A DNA stretch of 64,000 nt from Leuctra nigra (GCA_934045905.1 OW203771.1:2976001-3040000), one strand, 5' to 3'. Counted from the stretch's first letter, positions 24,433-36,510 are shown. Translations and numbers: made by a program. The notes: generated by a model from the letters alone, not told the origin.

Positions 24433-25056
24433 CAGTAAACCCTCGTTAATTCGAATTCAAGGGGACCCAAAAAATCCCAGTTCGAATTAAAAAAGTTCGA
24501 AATATAAAAAAAAATAAAAATTTTTTTTTTTTTTTTTTTAGTACATACCTATTGATTTGATATAACGCGATGTTGATTCATTATTTTTTGCCTTCAAAAG
24601 CTAACTCGCACTATATACGCGGCCAAATGCTTTCAAAATGTTGAATGAAGTTTGAATATTCCCGCCTAAAGTGTTCCAGGGTAGGCTAACCTGTATACTA
24701 AAGAGACTAGACCTACACTTTCCCCACCCCAACACAACAGAGAGCAGTTTGACTACTCTCTTTGTGACGTGACGCCATTGGAAACATTGGAAATGTGTAG
24801 TTTGAGTTTGTTTTTTCGAAGTTTGTTCGCGATTATTTTGTCAATCCTTTTGCAAAGTTCGAATTAAAACAACTTTATGCAAGTCATAACATGGGCTGGG
24901 ACCAAAATTCAGTTCGAATTTCGAAATAACCTAAAATTCGATTTATCAAAATTATTTAACATTGTAAAGTCTATACTAAACACTGGGACCATCCACCTAG
25001 TTCGAATTTACCCCTAAATTCGAATTATTGAAGTTCGAAATAATGAGGGTTTACTG
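24433..25056. mobile_element. Pogo-like (Tc1/mariner) MITE with TA target duplication
   Basis: The termini CAGTAAACCCTCGTTAATTCG and CGAAATAATGAGGGTTTACTG are inverted repeats, flanked on both sides by TA. The interior is rich in TTCGAA/TTCGAAT motifs repeated at both ends. The CAGTnnACCCTCGnTAA terminus is that of pogo/Tigger-type elements. At 624 bp with no transposase frame it is non-autonomous. Confidence 0.87.
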
Positions 25057-27560
25057 TAATTCATTCCAAACCAAAGAAAATGTCAACTTTACTTGACAGC
25101 AAATTGTCTCGGAATCAAAGAATGGGAATCGTTGGAATTGGCATCGGAATTAAAACACAATTCGTGATGATGAATTTGTTGAATCGGAGAAATCTAAATC
25201 ATCGCATCGATAATAAAAAACTAAACCATCAAAATGTCACTAATAGCCGGTCACAGTGAAATCTTCTTTAGGATCTGTTCTGTTATTTAATAATTTTTTT
25301 TCTTCTAATTTCCTTAGGGCATAAAGACATAAAGACATAAACATACACATTTAGACATAAAGAGATCTAGTGAAAATTTCCATCCTTTTTTCTGCCGCAT
25401 TAATACAGTTTTTAAATATTGAGCAGTTTGCACAATTGTGCACCATGTTTGCACAAGTAGCTCAAAACAGGGGTTGTGAATTTACACACAAAATTATTAC
25501 TTTCTTCAACATTCAGTTAAGGTTGAAGAAAATATTCAGAATAGCATAATACGTTTTCTTCTTAACTGCAAGTCGTGAAAAAATTGTTCTTTAAATTAAA
25601 ATATTAAAAATAGGGAAGCATTTTATATTTAAGTACTGTCTGTAGTACAGACATCTTCAGTGGTTGGTTGATTTTCTGAATAAATAACCATTTTACAAAT
25701 TCTGACTGTGTCATTGAGGATAGACAATATTTGATATTTAAAAAATTGCTGGAGAATAAACCACTTTTGCGCCAACCACTTCTAAGGGTGTCCTCAAAGC
25801 TGATTTTGAATTAACATTTCATTGGATTTGACCTTCAATGAAATATGTGCGTTTCAAAAATCAGAATCCAGAAATCAGATTGGTTGTCCTTCGCAATTTG
25901 TTAAGTTAAAACTATCATTAAGTGTAATTTGTAATTGTTTCTTTGTTTCGTCTTTAAACATACCTTTTTGGGTACTAGTTCCCTCCAAAGTAACTAAAGA
26001 GGTTTCACTTTGCTCAATTCTAAGTACTAATAAAACTTAAAAACATTTTACAATGTTAAGCCCAAGGATCTAAACATGTGCAAGAATTAATAATATTGCA
26101 GCCGGCATAAGATATTCGATATCGAGACCGGTATTCGTAGCGAAGTCTCGTCTGCTTCTGAACCGAGCTTAGTGTTGATCGTCGCGGGAGGAACATTTAA
26201 CCAAACATGCGCTAAAGTGTAGAGCTGGTCTTTCCACTCATCAACCATATCTTGTTACTAGATGATGAATATTATACAGTGTGTAGCGAATATATGTAAT
26301 CGAAACGGGTGTACTTGTACATACTTTGTCAGATAATAAAATAATATGTCTTCGAATTGAATTGAATTTATTTCTTCTACAGCCTGAATATATTTCTTTA
26401 ATCAACCCTTCATAAATTTGTTTTGTGCAGTACTACCTACGTAAGGGTTTTACAAAATGTAAAATTAATTCAAATTGACACAAAGGCAATGTTTAATTTT
26501 ATAAATGTAATGAATTATAACATTTTTAAATCTATACAACATTGTTTTTGGTCATAAATGTTACAAATTAAATTACTTAATTGGTGTCACTAAGTTGCTG
26601 TGGACCAATTTTTTAAATAACTCTGCACTTAGAACAGATATCTGGTTTAAATTATACAATTCTCAATATGGTATTTTAACATTTTCTTAAAATGTTATGT
26701 GATGTTTTTGTAGATATAAAAGTTGAAACATTAAAAATGACAATTGACAACTATACCAGAACATCAATAAAATCACAACGAAAAAGCATTCCTGGACTAG
26801 ATAGAGTAGGGTTGAAAGAGAACATAGTATGTAGTACTTTGAGAAAATTTATGGAGGCGTATTTATATTTAAATTCACTGCATCAATTATGAACAAAACT
26901 AAAGTAAATGCAACTACTTTTCGTTAAAATATTTATAATAATGTGACTACGTATCTCGTTATGTAGTCAGTATCTAAAAGATTAGTCTTCATATTGTCTT
27001 GTGTAATATCTGAAAGTGCTTCGTTATTATTCTAGAGTAATATTCTACCCATCTTGAGAATGGCGACAAGATTCTAGCATTCTCTCATCCACAGATCAGG
27101 AAGAAGTATCAAAAGCTGAAGCATACACTTTCCAGTAATCTCCAAAATTTGTTTCAGTTAGATTAATAATATCTAGACAAAACTGGACCCATGCGGAAGA
27201 GTAATGATGGACGGTGGGAAGAAGGCTGTCTTGGCCAATCCAGGCATCACCGATTACTTGAATCAGGAAGGATGTCACCAGAAATTGAACCCTGGATAGA
27301 CGGACCTATAGTGTAATTTTATTCGTCAGACAATTGCTAACATTGAACTCCTTTTTATTGACGCAGAGCGAATGGCATGGAAGATAGACAGACCCTAAGA
27401 AAACGGGACATCTTCCTAAGGATACCCGGAAGCTTCTTCTTGAAGGCCGTGATTGTTTATTGATGATTCATTCATTGTAATTTCAAATAAACAGCGGCCA
27501 TCCGGTTTCATCTCATTGATCTAAGATAGTTTTCATCGTGGTGGGAAGAATTACTAGATG
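25057..27560. other. Intergenic DNA between the AP1AR-like and GMC genes
   Basis: AT-rich. It includes the second copy of the 75-bp block (25089-25160) and a GC-richer patch at 26100-26220. No exon, RNA gene or bounded element could be supported. Open frames at 25822-26040 and 26692-26892 are short and featureless. Confidence 0.4.
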
Positions 27561-30500
27561 TCAATTAAAGAAGAAGAACCGTCGTGGAGGTAATGTATGC
27601 CGTGAGGATGTCGTCCAGGCCGTCTTGATCATGTCCGCCGCCTTCTCCCCGATCATGTAGGCGGGGGCGTTGGTGTGCGCGGCGAGGTTGACGGGGAGGA
27701 TGGAGGCGTCGGCCACACGCAGTCCCACGACGCCGCGGACCCGCAGCTCGGGGTCAACCACGGCGCTGGGGTCGCTGGCAGGACCCATCTTACAGGTCCC
27801 GATCTAGAACAAGAGCAGAGCTGTAGGGAGGGCGTTGTGCAATAGGATGGAGGCGTCAGCAGTCCTAGTACACCGCTCACACGGGGTCCACCACGGCGCT
27901 GGGGTCGCTGGCAGGACCCATCTTACAGGTCCCGATCTAGAACAAGAGCAGAGCTGTAGGGAGGGCGTTGTGCAATAGGATGGAGGCGTCAGCAGTCCTA
28001 GTACACCGCGCACAAGGGGTCAACTACGGCGCTGGGGTTGCTGGCAGGACCCATCTTACAGGTCCCGATCTAGAACAAGAGCAGAGCTGTGGGGAGGGCG
28101 TTGTGCAATAGGATGGAGGCGTCAGCAGTCCTAGTACACCGCTCACACGGGGTCAACCACGGCGCTGGGGTTGCTGGCAGGACCCATGTTACAGGTCCCG
28201 ATCTAGTACAAGAGCAGAGCTGTAGGGAGGGCGTTGTGCACTAGGATGGAGGCGTCAGCAGTCCTAGTACACCGCTGGGGTCGCTGGCAGGACCCATCTT
28301 ACAGGTTCCGATCTAGAACAAGAGCAGAGCTGTAGGGAGGGCGTTGTGCAATAGGATGGAGGCGTCAGCAGTCCTAGTACACCGCTCATACGGGGTCTAC
28401 CACGGCGCTGGGGTCGCTGTCAGGACCCATCTTACAGGTCCCGATCTAGAACAAGAGCAGAGCTGTAGGGAGGGCGTTGTGCAATAGGATGGAGGCGTCA
28501 GCAGTCCTAGTACACCGCGCACACGGGGTCAACCGCAGCGCTGGGGTCGCTGGCAGAACCCATCTTACAGGTCCCGATCTAGAACAAGAGCAGAGCTGTA
28601 GGGAGGGCGTTGTACAATATAGGATGGAGGCGGTGAAGAACTATCTGGAAGGAACTACTCTCATCGTGTGTGTGGGGGGGGGGGCATGTATTTCGAAAAT
28701 AATCAATTTAAGAGTAATTCTGTGATGCTCAAGTTACAATTGAAACAACTTCGTTATTGCTCCAGGGTGATTTCTTTAGAATTTAAACAATTTATAGGTA
28801 CGTGATTCTGAGACGCTAAGTTTATTTATGTAAGGTGAATGGGGGCGGGGGTGGGGGGGGTCAGACTTCTCTAGTGAAGGGGATAAGCCTATGGTGACAT
28901 GGAGGGGCAAGGGGGGTGGGGCGCTTGCCCCTCCCCCTTGCCCCCCCCCCCCCCCCCCCGGATGTAAAGAAATCCTAAAATTTGTGTAGTGTTTTATAGT
29001 GGAGTTTTTCTCTCTATACCTAAGTCGGCAAACGCGGTATCCAGTCAAAGGCCATTCATCCATTGTCAATGGCTCAAAAACATGACATTTTCTAACAAGC
29101 TACAGGCTCGGCTACAGGCCTTGTTTTATGATCTCCAAATCCCAACTTTCCCCTGTTGTCAAATATGGTCAAATGTTTCTTAAAATATGGAAAGGGGAAG
29201 GACATCTTTCTAAACCTCTCAAATGTGTGGTATTTGGCATCAATGCACAGTTGTAAAAATCGCCCTCCCTGCGCCTGACTTGATACCTGGCTCATCTCTA
29301 TAAATTTACAACCTGCCAAAACAAACACTTGTTCCTAGTCAAGCTCCATTGTGCAAATTCTGAGTGGAAATCAATGGAAACTTTCAAATAGGTATAGAGA
29401 GAAAAACTCAACTATACCATGGTTTTATGTAGGTATGTAGTTTCATAAAAAAACCGGGGTTTTCCCTGCTTTGCCCCCCCTGGCAGAAATCCTGCGAACG
29501 CCCATGTATGGTGATGAAGGCATTAGACTCCAAGTTGAACGAAAACACGAATATACCTCTTAGTCTTGAACCTCCTGTGTTAAATTACACCGTAGTTAAC
29601 TCACTTGATGGTTGGTTGCGGCGGACAAGTGTCTGACCGCGCACGCCCAGTACTCGTCACTGCCGAACACGTGGTCCGTGCACCCCGGCAGCGGCACGTC
29701 GTGGAGGGTGGCGCCGAACTTCTGGAATGCCGGCGTCGCCGCCAGACGCCGCACCAGCTTGACGCCCTCGACGACGACGGCGACGTCGCGCGGGTCGGAC
29801 AGGAGGTTGGCGTGGAAGAGGGGAGGTGTCAGAGGGTGCTTGTTGGCGAGCATCACGCGGCCGACGCTACGGGGGCGCAACACGATCGGCCAGATCGTGA
29901 ACGAGTCTCTGTAGTCCACGGGTCTGGGGAAATGTAGGTAGATGACAATCAAAACAACATACTTCATTTAGTTCATTTCTGTTCTTAGCTTTATACAAGT
30001 TACTGACGCTGATCAGAAATTACATTTAACTCTTTAAATCTTCGCACCAAGTTAGATAAAATTGTATCGGTATAGGAAGATGAGCATGAACGTCCTAAAA
30101 AGGGGCGGTGGTGATAAGAGAGGGTTACATTTTACTGAATTTACTACTGAAATTATTCAAAGCGGAAGAAAAATGGAAAATGATACAATATGAAAGGAAT
30201 CGACAAGATTTGTGTAGTCTTTCGTATGTTGTCAGCCATATTTGGTGACTGCCAGATTTGTTTTTGCTGAAATTTGAAATTGGTATGCAACATTGTTGCT
30301 CATTTCCATGAAAGAAGGAAAGTGTTGAAAACGGAAAAAATGTTATCTAGGTACTTGCTTACTATTATATTTAATTTTATGACAATTCAGCAGAATCTAA
30401 AAAAATACATTTTTTACTTATAAATAAAGTTTCACTTTCCCTGGGATATTTCATGGGGTTCACGCATGCTAAAACGCAGTCATAAGTTCAAACACAATTC

Positions 30501-33500
30501 GAGAAATTCTTCAAAATAACAGTAATGTGTGTACCGCCACCTACTAGATCTTTCCCGCCTCTCCTCCAACAGGGAGGGGAGGGGGAGGAAGAAATATCTA
30601 GTAGGTGGCGGTGTGTACAATATTTCAGATCATTTGGTTGACAGGTCACATGATGTGCTGTTCACCTGTGCTGTACAACTGACCTGTACACAGTCTCGTA
30701 GACCTCGTCAGAGATCCTATTAATCTTCTTCGTGACGCCGCCTCCGTCAGTGTTCACCCCGCCAGTGATGTACAACAACTCCAGATCGGGCCTCTCGTCC
30801 TCGGCGAACCTCGTGCGGAGGTAGGCGACGGCTTCGGGTCCACCCGGCATCGTCAGAGGACCGCCTCCGTGGATGAGGAAGTCTCCGAGGAAGTTGGGCC
30901 GTCTCAGCAGCGACCTCGGAGTGAAGGGGACAGTGTAGTTGACGAGGAACATCGCCCCCGTGAAGCCGTCGTGGTTGCGGAGGTTGTAGCCGACAGGCAG
31001 GTCGACGAGTACGTCGATGTCTGGGGATGAGAAACAATAAGAGTGAACATTGGGCATTAATTTCTTCACTCACTACTTTCAATCTATTCTCCCCGGAGAT
31101 AATATGCACTGTGTTTGTCATTCATGTGAAGATTGTATAATTTGTAATTACTGAGTATTGAGTAAGTTTATTGAAACTAAAGGTACGTTTACAGCTCAGC
31201 GTTCGTTCGACGTTCGGCGCTCAGCGCTGATGATGAACATGGTTTATCTTTTGACCTTGAACGCCAGCGCTCGGGCGCTCGGTGTTGGCCAATCAGGAGG
31301 CTCAACGGCGAGCGCTGAGCGCCGAACGTCGAACGAACGACGTGCTTTCCACATCTTCCATATTCAATATAAAAGTTATCAACCTATGTCCTATATTGTA
31401 CATTTTGTTATCAATTGTATTGTTTTATTTCCCATTTTTCTTCACAATTTTTTCTTCACTAATTGATTACCTACTCATGGGTAAACAATCTCAAATTTTG
31501 AACGCCGACATCACCACCTCCTTGACGGCGACATAGTGCTCGTCCTAGTACACTCACCCATCTCCTTGAGATGATCCTTGGGTCCAATACCGGACAGCAT
31601 GAGCACCTGCGGCGACTGCAACGTCCCCGCCAACACCACCACCTCCTTGACGGCGACGTAGTGCTCGTCCTAGTACACTCACCCATGTCCTTGAGATGAT
31701 CCTTGGGTCCAATACCGGACAGCATGAGCAGCTGCGGCGACTGCAACGTCCCCGCCGACACCACCACCTCCTTGACGACGGCGACGTAGTGCTGTCTCCC
31801 GCGCTTGATGAACTCCACGCCGCGCACCTGCCGCGACGCAGGGTCGATCACCACGCGGGTCACGTGACTGGCCATGCTGACGTGGAGGTTGTTGCGCGCG
31901 CATTGGCTGCGCAGGAACGCCTTGGAGGAGCTGAGGCGCGTGCCATTGCGCATGTTCACCTGATCACGTGGAACAGTGACGTTTCAATTGCAGCTCTTTT
32001 AGGAAGGGTACAGGGGAAGAACGCTTTAAGTCACATTCGGTTTAATGTTGAAAGTACCTAACTATCTTCCATACAGACCTATGTTTCATTTGCTTCTTTC
32101 AAGTCTTAGTGGAAATATTTTCTAAAAGCTGAGGGAATATTCTGAAAGTTCATAAAAGTCACTGCAAAATTAACTTATTTTTTTCCAAAAATGGACTCAT
32201 AGCGTTATTTCCCTGTACCCTTCAGGTCCATCGATCAATATGACAAAAATATACAAAATATGTTTTTTTAAATCACCATTTCAAACAGGTTTTTTATAAC
32301 AGTTCAACTGTACTGTGGACTTGTAGTATATAAGTCTTACAGTCTCTTGTAGTTTGCAACTCCTGCCCAATGATTAGCTTTTTAATGTCTCAGAGAATGG
32401 ACAAAACTTGAATATGTGAAAAAAAATCGAAAAAAATTAATTAGAGCCTAAACATTACATAATTTTACATGGCTGATGGGAAACCAACTCAATGTATCTC
32501 AGATAAAAAAATCGAGTACCTAATTAGGGAAGTCTCCTAATTTATTCTTAAATTTAAATTAAAAACCAGAGGATAAAAATGATAAATGTCAACACTTGTT
32601 TTCCTTGTCTAGTCCGTCATTTTCATTGTCAAATCTCGCATTGAAATATCGCCTAACATTCAGGCTGGTAAAACGGAGTTGGACAACATGAACGATAATG
32701 ACGTAGACAGCAATGTTATCAGCAACCGGTCTCATCATGATTATACATTGGGTTTATGTAGAGAGCCTAGGTTTATGTGATTCAGTACACGTTTTTGACG
32801 TCAGTTGTCCCTTGGGTCGTTCTTGCGCTCGCGATAAGTGACTCATTTCATTCAGATTCGATTAAAGCTTTGCTACTAGAGTATTAATCCCACAGAATAA
32901 ATTTTTTGATCATCGAGATCAGAAACGTGTATATTTTTAAAAATCCACGTATTTATTTCATTCTACACTAAGAGACTTCCCTATTGTTCTAAAAGTGGTG
33001 AATATCTGAGACCATGAGCAATGGAGTCACTTAATAAGATATTAAAACGTACCGCAACAATACCTGAAGGTAAGCGAATCCCTGTTGCTGCTCCCCATTA
33101 GTGTCTGTGACCTTGAACCACAGCTGCTCCCCCGCCTCCAGGAACGCGGCGGCGAGCGGCGTTCTGAACGGGATGTGTGCGACGTCCAGATAGCCTCCTC
33201 GGGAGTGGTACTTTGAGTCCTGGAGCTCAGGGATCTCGATGTTCTCAGACTTCAGGAAGTACGGGAGAACCTGGAACAAGGGGGAGGGGGGTGTTGAATA
33301 TTGGTAGTTGCATCACCCTCTAACCAATCTTGTTTTGTTTATTTTGTTGGATGGGAAAATGAGGAGAGGTTTTATAAGTATCTTGCCTTGTTCTAATATA
33401 ATAAGTTTCTGATCTTGACAACGTACAATTACTTATGTCATTCTACAACTATTCTACTGACGTCGGAAATACCAAAGATATTTTATCTTTATATTTTCTT

Positions 33501-34961
33501 AAAAGAGTTTCATTAAGGTGTTACCTTCTCGTAGCTCCATCCAGTATTGCCCTCTCTCTCCAACTCATCATAATCCCCTCTGTTTCCTCTGGTATAGAGC
33601 ATGAAGTTGATACTGCTGGTGCCACCTAGCGCCCTGCCTCGAGGATACGGACATCTCTGATCAACCAATCCCAGACAGCCATGTGTCTGCGGCTCAGTCG
33701 AGAAACCCCAGTTGTAGTCCGTCAGCTGGAGGAAGCCGACGGTGAGGGGGACGTCGTTGATGAGCGTCTCGTCCCGTCCTGCCTCCAGGAGGAGCACGTT
33801 CCAGGCGGGGTTCTCGGAGAGGCGGCTGGCGACGACAGAGCCCGCGGTCCCGGCGCCGATGACGATGAAGTCGTAGCTAGAGAGAGAGGGAGAAGATGAG
33901 GACGTCGTTGTAGAGTGTCAAGGAGGTTCCAGGCTGGCGACGACAGAGCCCGCCGTCCCGGCACCGATGACGATGAAGTCGTAGCTAGAGAGAGAGGGAG
34001 AAGATGAGGACGTCGTTGAAGAGTGTCAAGGAGGTTCCAGGCTGGCGACGACAGAGCCCGTTGTCCCGGCGCCGATGACGATGAAGTCGTAGCTAGAGAG
34101 AGAGGGAGAAGATGAGGACGTCGTTGAAGAGTGTCAAGGAGGTTCCAGGCTGGCGACGACAGAGCCCGCTGTCCCGGCGCCGATGACGATGAAGTCGTAG
34201 CTAGAGAGAGAGGGAGAAGATGAGGACGTCGTTGAAGAGTATCAAGGAGGTTCGAAGCTGGCGACGACAGAGCCCGCGGTCCCGGCGCCGATGACGATGA
34301 AGTCGTAGCTAGAGAGAGAGGGAGAAGATGAGGACGTCGTTGAAGATTGTCCCGTCGGTCCTCCTTAAGGTTGGACAGGAGGTAGTACACAGGAGGTTGA
34401 ACATTCATTAAATTCTCAGCTAAACAAATTCACCAACCGCATCTCACCAAATGCATTCGTTCGCAAGTAATTATTTGAGAGTGATATAAAAATTAAGTGC
34501 ATTTACCGTTGAGGAATATTCCTTAAAATGGGAATTTTGCGGTAATGTTTTACAACTAACACTTTTATTACATTTTAGGATATTTTTGTGAATAAAATGA
34601 GGTCGCACGAAATGTGGGCACAATTTTTTAGTTTAAAAACAAAATTTGAGTCTATAAAAATATATCCAAAATTAGATCAAACGTAATATTCAGAAATCGG
34701 GATTAAGGGGAATTTTCCCAATATCCAGATGGGAATATTGGACTTCCATCACGCACACCCCCCGCGCATCACATATCGAGATGATGACGTCACTCACTGG
34801 TCCAGGAGAGTCCGAGGGCTGCTGTCCTTGCATCTGGCCTGCGCGAAGAGTCTGTGCTTCTTGTGCCAGCGTGTCGACGCCTCCCGCAAACTTCCGGGGT
34901 CGTCGTTGAGCCTGTTCAAGACAGCGGCGGCCACGATCAGTGAGAGGGTGAAGTAGAGCAT
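27561..34961 (-). CDS. GMC oxidoreductase, glucose dehydrogenase [FAD, quinone]-like
   Basis: Seven minus-strand exons: 34798-34961, 33525-33876, 33064-33270, 31683-31959, 30684-31020, 29605-29923 and 27561-27803. All GT-AG junctions agree in phase and give 632 codons plus stop, the usual length of insect Gld-like enzymes. Residues 1-16 ([16 protein letters not shown]) form a signal peptide. The FAD-binding GAGTAG is at about 62-67, GMC signature 1 ([20 protein letters not shown]) at 134-153, and signature 2 ([17 protein letters not shown]) at about 309-325. Active-site histidines are expected in NHQIGTCKMG (His 551) and AHTNAP (His 595). The family oxidises an alcohol or sugar with FAD, outside the cell or in the secretory route. 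The substrate cannot be told. Exons are strongly GC-rich against AT-rich introns. Four exon edges are tandemly duplicated (see repeats). Confidence 0.94.
27801..28645. repeat. Tandem array of the exon 7 acceptor, seven copies
   Basis: The junction 'gttctag/ATCGGGACC' (read on the minus strand) recurs at 27801, 27934, 28067, 28200, 28310, 28443 and 28576. The spacing is 133 bp except one 110-bp unit. The copy at 27801 is the real acceptor of exon 7. Each extra unit repeats the first ~55 bp of the exon ([18 protein letters not shown]), then loses part of it and reaches TGA or TAG. Confidence 0.93.
28646..29604. other. GMC intron 6, with G/C-run sequence
   Basis: G runs at 28674-28683 and around 28838-28860, and a long C run at 28943-28959, belong to the scattered G/C-run family ('ggcaaggggggtggggcgcttgcccctccccc'-like block). 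No exon here. Confidence 0.5.
29924..30683. other. GMC intron 5 with a small palindrome
   Basis: A foldback at about 30527-30616 has arms TGTGTACCGCCACCTACTAG and its complement around a CT/GA-rich centre. Otherwise AT-rich, with nothing supported. Confidence 0.55.
31182..31350. mobile_element. GC-rich palindromic MITE in GMC intron 4
   Basis: The arms CGTTCGTTCGACGTTCGGCG and CGCCGAACGTCGAACGAACG are complementary, extended by CTCAGCGCT/AGCGCTGAG. About 170 bp with no coding capacity. Confidence 0.75.
31500..31790. repeat. Tandem duplication of the exon 4 donor (about 2.4 copies)
   Basis: The end of exon 4 with its donor 'ATGG/gtgagtgtac' (true site at 31683) is repeated 125 bp downstream with donor at 31558, and a third partial copy covers 31500-31550. 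The repeated exon part encodes [26 protein letters not shown], that is GMC signature 2. Confidence 0.9.
32525..32984. mobile_element. MITE, AGGGAA-TIR family, copy 1 (GMC intron 3)
   Basis: The ends TAGGGAAGTCTCCTAATTTA and its imperfect complement (AAGAGACTTCCCTA). Related termini occur at 36547-36969 and 59530-59930. No frame. Confidence 0.65.
33871..34365. repeat. Tandem array of the exon 2 acceptor, five copies of 108 bp
   Basis: 'ctctctag/CTACGACTTCATCG' (minus strand) recurs at 33871, 33979, 34087, 34195 and 34303, exactly 108 bp apart. The copy at 33871 continues into the real exon 2. The others carry the FAD-motif coding start ([17 protein letters not shown]) and then jump to intron sequence. 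As 108 is a multiple of three, a long false open frame runs across the array. Confidence 0.94.
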
Positions 34962-35165
34962 GACGTCACCTTGGGGTGGGGATTCATTGGTGTCAGGCGC
35001 ATAGGAACTACATGTGCTGCCTCCAGCAGCCTCCAGGGGTCGTCGTTGAGCCTGTTCAAGACAGCGGCGGCCACGATCAGTGAGAGGGTGAAGTAGAGCA
35101 TGACGTCACCTTGGGGTGGGGATTCATTGGTGTCAGGCGCGTAGGAACTACATGTGCAGGGGGGG
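34896..35165. repeat. Tandem duplication of the GMC start region (2 copies of 140 bp)
   Basis: The segment with the ATG and signal-peptide codons (ATG at 34961) is repeated 140 bp upstream with its own ATG at 35101. The upstream copy codes the same first 22 residues ([16 protein letters not shown]..) then runs out of frame across the real start and stops, since 140 is not a multiple of three. It would act as an overlapping upstream open frame if transcribed. Confidence 0.9.
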
Positions 35166-35214
35166 GGGGGGGGAATATTGTAAAAAACTTGAGCTGGAGA
35201 TCAGGTCTGTTCCT

Positions 35215-35362
35215 CGGGGTGTTCTAACATGCCCAGATCACACCGGAAGTCGTCACGGAACAGTTTACTTATACCTATCCGTCGAGGTTTGATTCGTAAT
35301 CCTTGCATCTAACATATTCAGTGACGTACTTCCGCCTGCTCCGAGCAGGTTAGAACACCCCG
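35215..35362. mobile_element. Short MITE with GGGGTGTTCTAAC ends
   Basis: The ends CGGGGTGTTCTAACATG and CAGGTTAGAACACCCCG are inverted repeats; about 150 bp, upstream of the GMC gene. The following 35385-35580 is another G/C-run family fragment, and 35581-36510 shows no supported feature. Confidence 0.7.
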
Positions 35363-36510
35363 ACGTACAAACCTAGTGTCTACGAAGACAAAGGGGGGCC
35401 TGGGGGGAGTGCCCCCAGCGAAATGCGGGTCCGGGGCGCACAGCTCCGGAATTTTTTGAATTTCAGGCATGAATTTGGTGCATTTTTACGCGATTTTAAC
35501 ATAAGAACATAGGGAGAGGAATTAAATCAGGGGGGGGGGTATTTTTCCCCATTCCCTCACCCCCTTTCCCGCGCCTGTTGGTGTCAAAATTATCTTAGTA
35601 ACTCTTTCTAATAAATTTCATGCGTAGTTTGGTTTTCAGGTAGGAAAGAAGGGACTTTGGTACCAGGAATTCAAACCTACTGTTTTTTGAAAGAGATAAT
35701 TTTTAAAATGGTCTTTTAATTAACATTGAATATGATTTTTTTTCTATTGTTTTTATTTTATTGAATACATTTATTTAAGCGTCTCCTTGGTAAATGTCCA
35801 GTGCTGGCAAATGTCTGCTTTTGTGTTACTCAATAGAAATCACGCCGTTTCTCCGATCGAACTGAAATTTTGCACATATTTAAAGACTCCATTTTAGATG
35901 ATTTGCATTATAGATTTTAAACAATATCCTTTAATAGAAAAATATTAAGATAAATATTCCCATTAGTTGAAAAATCTAAATAATTCGATATACCGCGCGG
36001 TATAATTAGGTATATTATGGGTGATTCCTAAAGAAATCAATAATTATTACAGATTTTTTTCGGCGATCGTCCGATTGTAATGAAATTTGGTATGTTCATT
36101 TATACCATGCTGGAGAGTAATTGTGAATTTTTTCAGAATTTTTCGTAACTTTGTAATATTATGAACGGTCATAGTAAGACCTAAATTTCATATGTGTTAC
36201 ACATTTTAAGACGAATTCATTAATTGTTTAAATTTAAAACATGAGTATTTGTACCAATTTTTTTCTTCCTACCAAAATGTTCCGATGTGGTTGTAAATTT
36301 GCTTCGTCGACCAGAGCAACATTTTAGATATCTGATGACTTTTCATCACGCAATTTGTTTGTCTGTCCACATCCTAGACAATATTTCACATTTTTAATTA
36401 ATTCAACGTCAGAGAAATTTCACTATTCTGGAATATTCAAGATTCAGCTGGCTTCCGTTTCAAATCACATATAACGATGCAATATATGAAGAAATATGTG
36501 AATCACTATT

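Noticed and set aside
29605..29937. Plus-strand frames over GMC exon 6 (and similar at 31696-32061 and 33681-33899)
   Set aside because: GC-rich antisense shadows of well-supported GMC exons.
33722..34408. 228-codon minus-strand frame with [17 protein letters not shown] repeats
   Set aside because: It is a shadow of the five 108-bp acceptor copies read in the wrong frame; the GMC frame explains exon 2.
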